Below are positions 37,934-47,179 of a stretch of DNA of 64,000 nucleotides, piece after piece. Each line of letters begins with the position of its first letter. The stretch's first letter is position 1. A model generated the notes under the pieces. That model was not told the origin of the DNA, did no database searches, and saw only the letters and a program-made list of their open reading frames with translations. The DNA is from Balneolaceae bacterium (lineage in GTDB: Bacteria; Bacteroidota; Rhodothermia; Balneolales; Balneolaceae). The DNA lies in the NCBI GenBank assembly GCA_034521445.1, contig JAXHMM010000006.1:496001-560000 (forward strand). The letters run 5' to 3'. Position numbers and translations under genes: made by a program.

Positions 37934-40767
37934 TTGCTCAGATAAAGATTTTTGAACTCGAACGGTTTTTTGAAGTGCTCGTCGTTGAAGTCTTCCATGA
38001 AGTAGATGCTTTCGCCGGTGGACTTCATTTCGGGTCCCAGCTCCTTCTTCACCTCGGGGAACTTGTCGAAGGGGAAGACCGGCTCCTTGACGGCCCACTT
38101 GGTAAGGGTGGAGGTGAGGTCCTTCTCCGGGAAGTCCTTGATCTTGGCTCCCAGCATCACCTTGACGGCAATCTGCGCCTCCGGACGTCCCGTGGCCTTG
38201 GCCAGGAAGGGGATGGTGCGGGTGGAGCGGGGATTGGCTTCCAGCACGTAGACCTTGTCGTCCTTCACCGCGTACTGCACGTTGATGAAGCCCACGATGC
38301 CCATGTTGGAGGCGATTTTTTCCTGGTACTTCTTGATGGTCTCCACGGCCTGCTCGCTCAGGGAGTAGGTGGGGATGACCGCGGTGGAGTCGCCCGAATG
38401 CACCCCGGCCGGCTCGATATGCTGCATGATGCCGGCGATGTGGAGAGTTTCGCCGTCGTAGACCGCGTCGACGTCCACCTCCACGGCTTGCTCCAGGAAT
38501 TTGTCGATGAGAAAGGCGTTCTCGGGGTGGGTGTCCAGCACCCGCTGGGTGTAGCGCTCCAGTTCCTCGGGTTTGACGGCGATGCGCATGCCCTGTCCTC
38601 CGAGCACATAACTTGGACGTATAAGCACCGGGTAGCCGATGCGTTCGGCAATCTCCAGGGCGCCCTCCACGTCGCGGGCGGTGCCGTACCGCGGGAAGGG
38701 AATGTCCAGTTTTTTGAGAAATTTCGAAAAGGAACCGCGGTCTTCCGCGAAGTCGATCATCTCAAAGGGGGTGCCGAAGATCTTGATGTCCTCTTCCACG
38801 AAGCGCTTGCCCAGCTTGAGGGCGGTCTGTCCGCCCACCTGGAGGATGACCCCTTCGGGCTGCTCGTGCTCGAAGATGTCGAGTACCCGCTCCCAGTAGA
38901 CCGGCTCGAAGTAGAGTTTGTCGGCGATGTCGAAGTCGGTCGATACCGTCTCGGGGTTGCAGTTCACCATGATGGCCTCGTAGCCCATCTCCTGGGCGGC
39001 CAGCACGGCGTGGGTGCAAGAGTAGTCGAATTCAATGCCCTGGCCGATGCGGTTGGGTCCGCTTCCCAGGATCATCACCTTTTTCTTGTCGGTTACCTCG
39101 CTTTCGTTTTCGCCCTCGTAGGTGGAGTAGTAGTAGGGAGTCTGGGCGGGGAACTCGGCCGCGCAGGTGTCCACCATCTTGAATACGGGCTTCACGTCCA
39201 GCTCCTTGCGGCGGGCGCGGACCTGGTTCTCGGTGACCTCCCCATTGCTCTGGCTGAGCAGCCAGGCGATCTGCACGTCCGAGAAGCCCGCCTGCTTGAG
39301 CTCGTAGAGGTCCTCGCGGGCCAGGGAGTCGAGGGACTGTCCCTCGGTGCGGTTCTCCAGGGAGACCATGTTTCGAATCTGTTGCAGGAACCAGGGATCC
39401 ACCTTGGTGATGTCGGCGATCTCTTCGACCGATGCCCCCAGCTTGAAGGCGTTGCGGATGTTGAGCATGCGGTCCCAGTAGGGCTTGAGCAGGCGCTCGC
39501 GGATATGCTTGCGGTCCAGCTCCTCGTAGCCGTCGGCTCCCAGCCCGCTGCGTCCGACCTCGAGCGACTGCCACGCCTTGTTGAGAGCTTCGGGGAAGTT
39601 GCGGCCTATGCTCATCACCTCACCAACAGCTTTCATCTGCGTGGTGAGCTCCTCGTCCACGTTGGGGAATTTCTCGAAATTGAAGCGTGGAATCTTTACG
39701 ATCACATAGTCGATGGAGGGCTCGAAGCAGGCCGAGGAGACGCCTGTGATAGGGTTGGGAAGTTCGTCCAGGGTGTAGCCCACAGCCAGCTTGGTGGCGA
39801 TCTTGGCGATGGGGTATCCGGTGGCCTTGGAGGCCAGGGCGGAGGAGCGGCTCACCCGTGGGTTGATCTCGATGGCTACGAAGCGGTCGCTGCCCGGCTC
39901 CACAGCAAACTGCACGTTGCAGCCGCCGGCGAAGTTGCCGATGGAGTTCATCATTTTAATGGCGGCGTCGCGCAGCATCTGGAACTGCTTGTCGGTGAGG
40001 GTCTGTGAGGGCGCCACCGTGAGGGAGTCGCCCGTATGAACCCCCATGGGATCCACGTTTTCGACGGTGCAGATAATCACCACGTTGTCATTGTCGTCCC
40101 GCAGAAGTTCCAGCTCGTACTCTTTCCAGCCGAAGATGCTTTCCTCGATGAGCACCCGATGCACCGGACTCATCTCGAGTCCCCTGAGCACTTTGCGCTC
40201 GAACTCCTCCCATTTCCATACAATGCCTCCGCCGGAGCCTCCCAGGGTGAAGGAAGGCCGTATGACGATGGGCAATCCCCCGAGCTCCTCCACGATTTCC
40301 TTGGCCTCCAGCATCGATTCGGCGGCGCGGCTGCGGCACTGCGGGATGTCAATCTCCTCCATCAGGTCACGGAAAGCCTGGCGATCCTCGGTGATGTCCA
40401 CCGCCGCGATGTCCACGCCGATAATGCTGATGCCGCGCTCGCTCCAGAAGTTCTCCTGCTGCAGATCGCGCGCCAGGTTGAGGCCCGTCTGCCCGCCCAT
40501 GGTGGGGAGCACGGCGTCGGGCTTTTCCTTTTCGACCACCTCCCTCACCGACTCGGGCGTGAGGGGCTTCAGGTAGATCTCGTCGGCCATCAGAGGGTCG
40601 GTCATGATGGTGGCCGGGTTGTTGTTGATCAGCACTACCTCGTAGCCGTCGTCCATGAGCGAGCGGCAGGCCTGCGTGCCTGAGTAGTCGAATTCGCAGG
40701 CCTGTCCGATGACGATGGGTCCGGAGCCGATGATCAGGATTTTGTGTAGGTCGTCGCGTCGTGGCAT
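37930..40767 (-). CDS. carB: Carbamoyl-phosphate synthase large subunit
   Basis: The 945-residue subunit makes carbamoyl phosphate from bicarbonate, ATP and glutamine-derived ammonia. Both ATP-grasp halves are present, each starting with a GSGP motif (IGSGPIVIGQACEFDYSG; LGSGPNRIGQGIEFDYS). The protein ends at EMKSTGE plus about 25 residues, so the C-terminal MGS-like domain that binds UMP and ornithine in E. coli (about 130 residues) is absent; I recall similar short CarB in other Bacteroidota. It follows carA by 4 bp and overlaps recQ by 4 bp. Confidence 0.96.
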   Translation of the reverse strand: MPRRDDLHKILIIGSGPIVIGQACEFDYSGTQACRSLMDDGYEVVLINNNPATIMTDPLMADEIYLKPLTPESVREVVEKEKPDAVLPTMGGQTGLNLARDLQQENFWSERGISIIGVDIAAVDITEDRQAFRDLMEEIDIPQCRSRAAESMLEAKEIVEELGGLPIVIRPSFTLGGSGGGIVWKWEEFERKVLRGLEMSPVHRVLIEESIFGWKEYELELLRDDNDNVVIICTVENVDPMGVHTGDSLTVAPSQTLTDKQFQMLRDAAIKMMNSIGNFAGGCNVQFAVEPGSDRFVAIEINPRVSRSSALASKATGYPIAKIATKLAVGYTLDELPNPITGVSSACFEPSIDYVIVKIPRFNFEKFPNVDEELTTQMKAVGEVMSIGRNFPEALNKAWQSLEVGRSGLGADGYEELDRKHIRERLLKPYWDRMLNIRNAFKLGASVEEIADITKVDPWFLQQIRNMVSLENRTEGQSLDSLAREDLYELKQAGFSDVQIAWLLSQSNGEVTENQVRARRKELDVKPVFKMVDTCAAEFPAQTPYYYSTYEGENESEVTDKKKVMILGSGPNRIGQGIEFDYSCTHAVLAAQEMGYEAIMVNCNPETVSTDFDIADKLYFEPVYWERVLDIFEHEQPEGVILQVGGQTALKLGKRFVEEDIKIFGTPFEMIDFAEDRGSFSKFLKKLDIPFPRYGTARDVEGALEIAERIGYPVLIRPSYVLGGQGMRIAVKPEELERYTQRVLDTHPENAFLIDKFLEQAVEVDVDAVYDGETLHIAGIMQHIEPAGVHSGDSTAVIPTYSLSEQAVETIKKYQEKIASNMGIVGFINVQYAVKDDKVYVLEANPRSTRTIPFLAKATGRPEAQIAVKVMLGAKIKDFPEKDLTSTLTKWAVKEPVFPFDKFPEVKKELGPEMKSTGESIYFMEDFNDEHFKKPFEFKNLYLSK

Positions 40768-40771
40768 GGAG

Positions 40772-41875
40772 TTAGTTTTTTTCGATCATTTCAATGAAGC
40801 GGTCGAAGAGGTAGGCCGAGTCGTGGGGGCCGGGAGATGCCTCCGGGTGGTACTGCACGGACATCCCGGGGAAGTTCTTGAAGCGCATGCCCTCGATGGT
40901 GTCGTCGTTCAGGTTCAGGTGCGTGATCTCCACCTTCGACTTGTCGATCTTTAGCTCGTCCACGGCAAAACCGTGGTTTTGGGTGGTGATCTCCACCTTG
41001 CCGGTCTCCAGGTTTTTGACCGGTTGGTTGGCCCCGCGGTGTCCTACGTACATTTTTCTGACGGGGATGTCTTCGGAAAGGGCCATAAGCTGGTGTCCAA
41101 GACAGATGCCGAAGAGGGGCTTGCCTGTCTGCTTGGCGTAATTCACCGCTTCCAGGGCGTAGGAGCTCGTGGCGTTGGGATCGCCCGGTCCGTTGCTGAA
41201 GAAGAAGCCGTCGGGATTCCACTCCTCGAGCTCCTCGCGGAACTCGCCTTTGGCGGGAAAAATGCGCAGGGTGCAGCCCCGGTCGCGCAGGTTGTTGATG
41301 ATGTTCTGCTTGATGCCGTAGTCGAAGGCGGCCACTTTCCAGGGCCCGTCGCTGTGCACCGTTTGGGCCTCCCGGCGGGTCACTTTCGTGGCCAGCTCAA
41401 GTCCCTCCATGGGGTCCCAGGATTTGGCGCGACCAACCAGCTCCTCCTCGTCGAGAATCTCCGAGGAGATGACGGCGTTCATGACGCCCTTGTCCCGTAT
41501 ATGCCGTACCAGCCGGCGGGTGTCCACCCCGCTGATGCCCACCACCTCGTGGCGCTCCAGGTACTCCTGGAGGCTGCCGTCGGCCTGGGGATTGCTGTAC
41601 TCCCGGGAAAAAGCTCGGGTGATGAGACCGGCAATCATCACGGTGCGTGCTTCGTCGTCGCGGCTCATGGTGCCGTAGTTCCCAATGTGGGGATAGGTCA
41701 TCATCATGAGCTGGCCGTAGTAGCTGGGATCGGTGAAGATCTCCTGGTAGCCGGTCATGGATGTGTTGAAGCAGAGCTCGCCGCCGGTGGTGCCTTTCTT
41801 GCCGATAGCGAATCCGCGTTCGACGGTTCCGTCGGACAGGGCGATGACTGCTTTATCATTGGATTGAAGGGACAT
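40772..41875 (-). CDS. carA: Carbamoyl-phosphate synthase small subunit (glutaminase)
   Basis: A 367-residue class I amidotransferase subunit that releases ammonia from glutamine for CarB. The N-terminal domain has FNTSMTGYQEIFTDPSY; the glutaminase nucleophile Cys lies in LFGICLGHQLMAL and the His-Glu pair in QYHPEASPGPHDS. First gene of carA-carB-recQ. A terminator-like hairpin lies 42-74 bp upstream of the start, inside the likely leader. Confidence 0.96.
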   Translation of the reverse strand: MSLQSNDKAVIALSDGTVERGFAIGKKGTTGGELCFNTSMTGYQEIFTDPSYYGQLMMMTYPHIGNYGTMSRDDEARTVMIAGLITRAFSREYSNPQADGSLQEYLERHEVVGISGVDTRRLVRHIRDKGVMNAVISSEILDEEELVGRAKSWDPMEGLELATKVTRREAQTVHSDGPWKVAAFDYGIKQNIINNLRDRGCTLRIFPAKGEFREELEEWNPDGFFFSNGPGDPNATSSYALEAVNYAKQTGKPLFGICLGHQLMALSEDIPVRKMYVGHRGANQPVKNLETGKVEITTQNHGFAVDELKIDKSKVEITHLNLNDDTIEGMRFKNFPGMSVQYHPEASPGPHDSAYLFDRFIEMIEKN

Positions 41876-41916
41876 GGCAGGGTCGTATTCTGGGGGAAGG
41901 GTTCGAATGGATGTCT

Positions 41917-41949
41917 AAAAAAAATCCGACAACGGAGACCGCGTCGGAT
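41917..41949 (-). terminator. Attenuator-like intrinsic terminator in the carA leader
   Basis: On the minus strand ATCCGAC and GTCGGAT form a 7-bp stem around a 12-nt loop, followed by eight T residues. It stands between the likely promoter and the carA start. A pyrimidine-rich tract (CCTTTCCCTCTCTCCC) directly precedes the hairpin. The remaining 41950-42241 interval shows no gene. Confidence 0.7.
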
Positions 41950-42015
41950 GGGAGAGAGGGAAAGGCTTTCAGCCATTTTCGGAAAAGGGAAGGCCCATGT
42001 TTGCTCAACGGATGG

Positions 42016-42023
42016 CAAATATG
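42016..42023 (-). promoter_or_regulatory. Possible carA promoter -7 element
   Basis: CATATTTG on the minus strand is one mismatch from TAnnTTTG. It would give a leader of about 135 nt that includes the attenuator hairpin. No matching -33 TTG is obvious, so support is weak. Confidence 0.3.
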
Positions 42024-42244
42024 GAAGGGATGAACTTCGGCCTTTCCTATGCGAATCAAATGCCTGTTGCTTTGCAGATTTTGTTGCCTGGTTGGATGCC
42101 TTTTCAGTTCCGAGGCAAAACTGGCTTAAAATAGGTACTTCGCTTCTAATTTTCAACGACTTTGACGCTTCCGGAATTATTATTGTGTTACCGGGAAATT
42201 TCTATTAAAGTGGGCTGTTAAGATGAATAAAATGGGAGTCGGTG

Positions 42245-42910
42245 ATGAGCAATAAATTTTTTTCGGGATGTACGGGGTGCCTGGGTGCGGTTGCCCTGGT
42301 TGTAGTGGCGGGCGGTGTACTGGCCTATTTTTTTATAGCCCGACCGGTTATGAGCGGACTCTCCGCCTTCGAAGAGATTCACCAGTCCAACGAGCGCATA
42401 GATAATCGGGATTCTTATGAACCTTTAGCCAGCGGCGAGCTTACCCGGTCGCAGGTTGAGCGGTTCGTGGCGGTTCAGCGGGCCATCCACGAGCAGATGG
42501 AGCAGAGACTTACCCGGTTTGAGGAAAAGTACCGGCAGGTCAGCGAGGAGTGGGAGCAGCGCCAACCGGGCTATCGTGAAGCCCTGCAGGTCTGGACCGA
42601 TCTGGGCAAGCTCTACGCGGAGGTGAAGACCATACAGGTCGACGCGCTGAATGCACAGGATTTCTCCCTGGAAGAGTACCACTATGTGCGCCGTTCCTTT
42701 TACCAGAGCATGGGCTTAGGACTTGTATCCTATAATCTGGACGCCATAGCGGAGGCAGCCAGCGAGGGGAGTATGGGCACCGATTTCGAAAATTACAGGT
42801 CGGAGTGGAGCGAACTGCCGGATGAGACCCTGGAAAAGAACCGTGAACTGGTTTCGGAGTATACCGATCAGGCCGAAGAATGGCTGGTCTTTGCCTGGTG
42901 GGGTCTCTGA
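42245..42910 (+). CDS. Hypothetical single-pass membrane protein
   Basis: A 221-residue protein not recognised as a known family. An N-terminal CTGC segment precedes one transmembrane helix (about 15-36). The rest is a hydrophilic, mainly helical domain with heptad-like stretches (about 60-120), probably outside the membrane. The ATG at 42245 was preferred to an in-frame GTG one codon earlier. Single gene. Confidence 0.6.
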   Translation: MSNKFFSGCTGCLGAVALVVVAGGVLAYFFIARPVMSGLSAFEEIHQSNERIDNRDSYEPLASGELTRSQVERFVAVQRAIHEQMEQRLTRFEEKYRQVSEEWEQRQPGYREALQVWTDLGKLYAEVKTIQVDALNAQDFSLEEYHYVRRSFYQSMGLGLVSYNLDAIAEAASEGSMGTDFENYRSEWSELPDETLEKNRELVSEYTDQAEEWLVFAWWGL

Positions 42911-42979
42911 TATCCGGCTGCCTTGACGGTATGATCCGTCGGCGATCCTGACCGGCAGGCCGTTAGACAGGTATTATTC

Positions 42980-43876
42980 CTACCAGACCATCTGCTTCAT
43001 GCAGAAGACGCTCCCACCGCTTTTGAGGTACTCCGAAGTGTCCACTTCGTGCACCTGGTAGCCGGCATCCCGCAGTTTCTTATTTACGTCGGTGCAGCCC
43101 TTCTGGATAATGACGTTGCGGCCGTCGGGGCAGACGGCGTTGCAGGCCAGCAGCTTACGCGCCTCGTAACTGGTAGCCCGGATGACCCGCTCGAAGACCG
43201 TCTCGATCAGTTCCATCCCTTCGCCGGTAAATGCATCAGGGTAGACCAGCGCGGTACGACGATCGAGCACGCAGAGGCAGGTGTCCAGGTGGTAGAAGGC
43301 ATCGTCGATCAATTCCACGGCCAGTACCGGCACGTCCAACAACTCCGACACCCGGCGGTGGCCTTCAAGCGTGCTGCGAAACCCATGGCCGCCCCAAAGC
43401 AGACGCAGCCCGTCGTGACAGATGGCATCCCCGCAGCCTTCGTAGTAGTCCACCTTCTCCTCGTTCAGGTAGAAAATCTCGTAGCCGTCGCGTCGGTACC
43501 ACTGTTCGAGGTACGGCACCTCCCTGCGGCGGTGCTCGGCCTTCATGATGCTCATTATCACCTGCTTGTTTCCTTCGGCATCCAGGAAGGGCAGGCTCTG
43601 ATTGGCGCAGAAGACCATGTCGTCCAGTCCCTCCTCCCCCTCGATGACCTCGGTCTGGAGTTCCATCTGGCGGTAGGTATCGCGAAGAATCTCCCACTGG
43701 TCCTCAGCCTGCATCTTATCCACCTTACCTGTTTGACCCTTCATATGGGGGTTGATCTCGTGCTCCACGGTGTAGTAGGTGGGACGGACCAGCAGTACCC
43801 TCTTGGGGAGGGGCATGGAGGGAATGTCGTCCAGGGAGAAGTCGAGCTGATCGGCCGATGTTATCACGTTGCTCAT
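42980..43876 (-). CDS. Amidinotransferase / dimethylarginine dimethylaminohydrolase-like protein
   Basis: A 298-residue pentein-fold enzyme. The substrate region DMVFCANQSL (about 86-95) and RRREVPYLEQW match the arginine-handling guanidino-modifying family; the catalytic His is in DDAFYHLDTC (H196) and the nucleophile Cys near the C-terminus in GGSVFCMKQ (C292). Probably hydrolyses or transfers a guanidino group (methylarginine, arginine or related). DDAH and other branches cannot be separated by eye. Confidence 0.83.
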   Translation of the reverse strand: MSNVITSADQLDFSLDDIPSMPLPKRVLLVRPTYYTVEHEINPHMKGQTGKVDKMQAEDQWEILRDTYRQMELQTEVIEGEEGLDDMVFCANQSLPFLDAEGNKQVIMSIMKAEHRRREVPYLEQWYRRDGYEIFYLNEEKVDYYEGCGDAICHDGLRLLWGGHGFRSTLEGHRRVSELLDVPVLAVELIDDAFYHLDTCLCVLDRRTALVYPDAFTGEGMELIETVFERVIRATSYEARKLLACNAVCPDGRNVIIQKGCTDVNKKLRDAGYQVHEVDTSEYLKSGGSVFCMKQMVW

Positions 43877-43948
43877 GGGGTCACTCGTATAGCGGATATA
43901 TGCAGATTGTGGAAGGCGGCAAGGTAACGAATTTGCCTGTGATTGTCC

Positions 43949-44608
43949 CTATTCCTGCGTTCCCAGCAATTCGATGGCCAGGCCCTCCGCCAGGATGCGG
44001 CTGTATTCGCCGGGATTGTCACTCAGCGCTACAAAGTCGCTGTTGCTGGAGGCGGTCGCCTCCGACAGGGCCTCCCAGACCACGTCCCCGGTCTGGGCAT
44101 CCCAGATTTGGGCGTAGGCATTCACTTCGTTGGTACGCGTAGTCTCCAGTCCTGAAAAGATGTTGTATTCGGTATTGGAGGTCTGCTCAAAATTTCCCAG
44201 TTGTATGTAAAGGTAAAAACGCGGGCCGACTTCCGACTGCAATTCCGACAGGAAGGACTGGTCCAGCACCGACGTTTGCCGGTAGCTGCTGATAGCTTCG
44301 TTATAGTCGTCCGAGAGGCCGGCATCGTTCAACTCGGACATGGTGGTCTGCCAGTCCGAATACTTGAATTCCCGGTTGCCCACGCTGTCTACATAGTGGT
44401 TGATCCAGTTACCAAAGGGGCGGCGGTAGCCCTCCAGTCCGGATCCTGCGGTGATGGGCAGGATGGCCAGACCGTCTTCCTTCAACTGTTCCGATGAGTA
44501 GTCCGGACTCGTATAGCTCACCTCGGTGGCGTTTTGAATGGTGGCCATACAGCCGGTGAGAAAGAGCGCGATAGCAACAGCGGTGAATCGCCTGTCCGGT
44601 TTGATCAT
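43949..44608 (-). CDS. Lipoprotein of unknown function
   Basis: About 219 residues with a signal peptide ending in FLTGC (lipobox). The mature part has a mixed alpha/beta pattern with DGLAILPITAGSG near the N-terminus and a late VNAYAQIWDAQTGDVVWEALSEA. That pattern recalls lipoproteins that sum secreted components such as the DUF4136/CsgG-like folds, but I cannot assign it. The ATG at 44608 places the signal peptide at the N-terminus. Confidence 0.65.
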   Translation of the reverse strand: MIKPDRRFTAVAIALFLTGCMATIQNATEVSYTSPDYSSEQLKEDGLAILPITAGSGLEGYRRPFGNWINHYVDSVGNREFKYSDWQTTMSELNDAGLSDDYNEAISSYRQTSVLDQSFLSELQSEVGPRFYLYIQLGNFEQTSNTEYNIFSGLETTRTNEVNAYAQIWDAQTGDVVWEALSEATASSNSDFVALSDNPGEYSRILAEGLAIELLGTQE

Positions 44609-44851
44609 AAATCCCTGCCCTGAATTATTTTGCTGTTCTCTTGCCTGCATTTGACGGTTGTTGCCGGTAAACCTACTAAGAAAATGAGTTTTATCAAGAT
44701 GTCCTCCTTCTGAGCTTCCCTGGGGTTCATGGAAAGGTGAGGAGTTAAGCCCGATTTGAATGCCACCCGTGCATTTGATATTGTGCAGGTGAACCTAACG
44801 GAGGCCGCACAGACTGACATTGCGCCGGTCATTCGATTCCAGACAAAAATC

Positions 44852-45772
44852 ATGCTGCTAAAACCTGATTTACTGTCCCAGCTGGCACCCCTCGAACTGA
44901 GGGCGCGCAAAATCGTGGAGGGATTCATCTCCGGCCTCCACAAGAGCCCCTACTACGGTTTCAGCGTGGAGTTTGCTGAGCACCGTCCCTACACACCCGG
45001 CGACGAGATCAAGCATATCGACTGGAAGGTCTATGCCAAGACCGAGCGCTACTACATCAAACAGTACGAGGAGGAGACCAACCTGCGCTGCTATGTAATG
45101 CTCGACACCAGCAGCTCCATGTACTACAAGTATTTCGGGGAGTGGACCAAGCTGCGCTACGGTATTCACTTCGCCGCCGCCCTCATGTACCTGATGCACC
45201 GCCAGCGGGATGCATGCGGACTGGTACCCTTCAGCGACGAGATGGAGTCTTTCATCCCGGCCAAGTCCTCCTACACCCATCTGCGGCAGGTATTCACCAT
45301 GCTGGAACAGCTGCTGGAAAAGGAAGACGAGCAGTCCGCCGGGCAGCGCAAGACCTCTTCGGCCAAGGTGATCCACGAGCTGGCTGAGCGGCTCAACCAC
45401 CGCAGCCTCGTGGTGCTGGTCACCGACTTATTTGAAAACGTGGACGACCACGAGAACCTGATATCCTCCCTCAAGCATCTGCGCCACCGCAAGCACGAGG
45501 TGCTGCTCTTCAACGTGATGGAGAAGAAGAGCGAGCGGGACCTGGACTTTCCTGACCGGCGCTTTCGTATGGAGGATATGGAAACGGGGGCATCCATGGA
45601 GGTACTTCCCGCGCAGGTACGCGAAGACTACAGGAAGAAGGTGGAGGAGTACATCCACCGCTTCAAAATGGCCTGCAGCGAATTCCAGATCGACTTCGAG
45701 CAGATCGACACCCAGCAGGACTTCGACCTGGCACTGCTGGCCTATCTCAACAAGCGCAAGAACCTGGGGTAG
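44852..45772 (+). CDS. DUF58 domain protein (vWA-like)
   Basis: About 306 residues. The DUF58 core is YGFSVEFAEHRPYTPGDEIKHIDWKVYAKTERYYIKQYEEE (written here as family landmarks at about residues 35-75), then CYVMLDTSSSMYY, a MIDAS-like DTSSS in a vWA fold. Such proteins usually partner with MoxR ATPases, but no moxR is in the window. The last 22 codons (IDTQQDFDLALLAYLNKRKNLG) recur as non-coding relics at 48317, 50810 and 53323 between downstream cassettes. The start was placed at 44852, directly before the family N-terminus. Confidence 0.86.
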   Translation: MLLKPDLLSQLAPLELRARKIVEGFISGLHKSPYYGFSVEFAEHRPYTPGDEIKHIDWKVYAKTERYYIKQYEEETNLRCYVMLDTSSSMYYKYFGEWTKLRYGIHFAAALMYLMHRQRDACGLVPFSDEMESFIPAKSSYTHLRQVFTMLEQLLEKEDEQSAGQRKTSSAKVIHELAERLNHRSLVVLVTDLFENVDDHENLISSLKHLRHRKHEVLLFNVMEKKSERDLDFPDRRFRMEDMETGASMEVLPAQVREDYRKKVEEYIHRFKMACSEFQIDFEQIDTQQDFDLALLAYLNKRKNLG

Positions 45773-45869
45773 TGGTTCTGAGCGGCCAAGAGGGGGGCTT
45801 CGGGGTGATTCAAGAATTGGCAATCAGTCCCTGCACACGAAATGAACATCGCCAATTGAGAAAGAAGAA

Positions 45870-47051
45870 TTACTCATTCATAATGATTTTTGTAACACGT
45901 ATGACCGGCACACCGGAGGAGTAGTCCGTGTAGTAGAGCCGGTTTTGATCATCTAAGTGTTTGGGAAAGAAGATAGTGGTTTCCAGCCGGGGTGTGAAGT
46001 CGTCTTCTATGGAAGTGTAGCCGAGATATTTCCCTTCCTTGTCAAGGAGCTCAATAGTGTAGGCATTCTTCTCTCCTTGTGATCCCTCCGCCGTTTGAAC
46101 AAAGTGAAGTACCCACTTGTCGTTTGCCAGCAGTGCTGTGGATCTGAGCCTTATCTGGTATACTATCTGGCTGGTATTTGGAGTCGCACTTGCCGTAACT
46201 AAATTTACTCTATTTTCTCTGTAGGACCTTCTATATTGCCAGTCCAGCATCTCGTAGGAATCTCTGCCTGTAAAATGGCCTTGAACCTCCCGGACCTCCC
46301 CGCTGTTAATGTTCACCAGGTATATGGAACCATCCGTAATTTCGTGGGTGATAGCTAGTATAGAGTCGTTTAGTTTTGCCAAATTATAATCTCCCCACAT
46401 AGCAAACCTGGCTTCCACGGGCTTTTCTTTGTCAAATTGCATATTGTCGTATACGTTAAAAAAGGAACGGATCCTTTCCCAGGAATAGCCATCTATCAGA
46501 TGTACGGGTTTGTCTTGGTAATCTACTGGATCAAGATCATCGGCATATTCGTAAATCCAAGGTGCTGAAATGGAGACACTGGCAAACTGCTCATTCGGCA
46601 GTGGGACTAAATTACTTGCCGTCCACGTTGGATGCTGCAAAGTCTGTGACTTCAAGGAATCTCCAAAATTAAAGAACTTCGTAAGACGCCGTAATCTGCC
46701 ATCATATACAATGAGTTCGTCGTTATTTCCAATAGCCATTGCTGTGATACCAATGAACTCTCCGGGCCCCCTGCCCCGCCTGCCGATATTTTTCAGATAT
46801 TTACCCTCGGGACCGAATACCCGGATGGAATTGTTCATGGTCGCGACATAGATTCGGTTCTCCGAGTCTGTCCGTATGTATCTGGGACCGCCGAACAGGT
46901 ACTCCTTGGGTGCATCCTCTTGATTGCCTATAACGAGCTGCTCCTCGAATGAAACCGAAAGTTCCTGGGCAAGTCCCTGATTTTGTAGGGCTAATAGTGC
47001 TGTGGCAATCAGAGAGAGAATAATTAAGGAATGAATCTTCCAAGGATACAT
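45870..47051 (-). CDS. Exported six-bladed beta-propeller protein, cassette 1
   Basis: A 393-residue protein with an N-terminal signal peptide (hydrophobic 8-28, ending GLAQ) and no lipobox. The body has repeated beta-propeller blades with NRIYVATMNNSIRVFGPEGKYL and the hallmark IGRRGRGPGEF turn, as in Bacteroidota six-bladed propellers of the BF3164/DUF5128 type. Role unknown; the family is often surface or periplasmic. Last gene of cassette 1 (thioredoxin-like, peptide, propeller), all intact here. The C-terminal SSGVPVIRVTKI block is shared by all three copies. Confidence 0.82.
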   Translation of the reverse strand: MYPWKIHSLIILSLIATALLALQNQGLAQELSVSFEEQLVIGNQEDAPKEYLFGGPRYIRTDSENRIYVATMNNSIRVFGPEGKYLKNIGRRGRGPGEFIGITAMAIGNNDELIVYDGRLRRLTKFFNFGDSLKSQTLQHPTWTASNLVPLPNEQFASVSISAPWIYEYADDLDPVDYQDKPVHLIDGYSWERIRSFFNVYDNMQFDKEKPVEARFAMWGDYNLAKLNDSILAITHEITDGSIYLVNINSGEVREVQGHFTGRDSYEMLDWQYRRSYRENRVNLVTASATPNTSQIVYQIRLRSTALLANDKWVLHFVQTAEGSQGEKNAYTIELLDKEGKYLGYTSIEDDFTPRLETTIFFPKHLDDQNRLYYTDYSSGVPVIRVTKIIMNE

Positions 47052-47080
47052 TGGCAGGCCTGGCTTGCATTATTTAGGGA

Positions 47081-47126
47081 AAGCTGAGTCTACTCATTGT
47101 AAATGTTACAATGAGTAGACTAGCTT
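47081..47126 (-). repeat. Intercistronic inverted repeat, cassette 1
   Basis: AGTCTACTCATTGTAA and TTACAATGAGTAGACT form a perfect 16-bp stem around a 3-nt loop, extended by AAGCT/AGCTT across a one-base bulge. It lies between the peptide and propeller genes. There is no T-run, so it looks more like an mRNA processing or 3'-end protection element than a full terminator. A second 8-bp hairpin (GAAAGATC/GATCTTTC) follows the peptide gene at 47146-47168. Confidence 0.8.
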
Positions 47127-47179
47127 CAGGATTATTCTAAATCCAGAAAGATCAACTCATGATCTTTCAATGGATTTGC

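Noticed and set aside
37975-40008. 677-aa open frame antisense to carB
   Set aside because: Antisense shadow of carB with no domain; similar long shadows lie opposite ribBA (5406-6647), fadJ (6965-8254), nhaC (22022-23530), the flippase (28634-29794) and the response regulator/kinase (55091-56305).
47146-47168. Intrinsic terminator of the cassette 1 peptide gene
   Set aside because: The 8-bp hairpin lacks a T-tract in the transcription direction, so I note it only as an extra hairpin.
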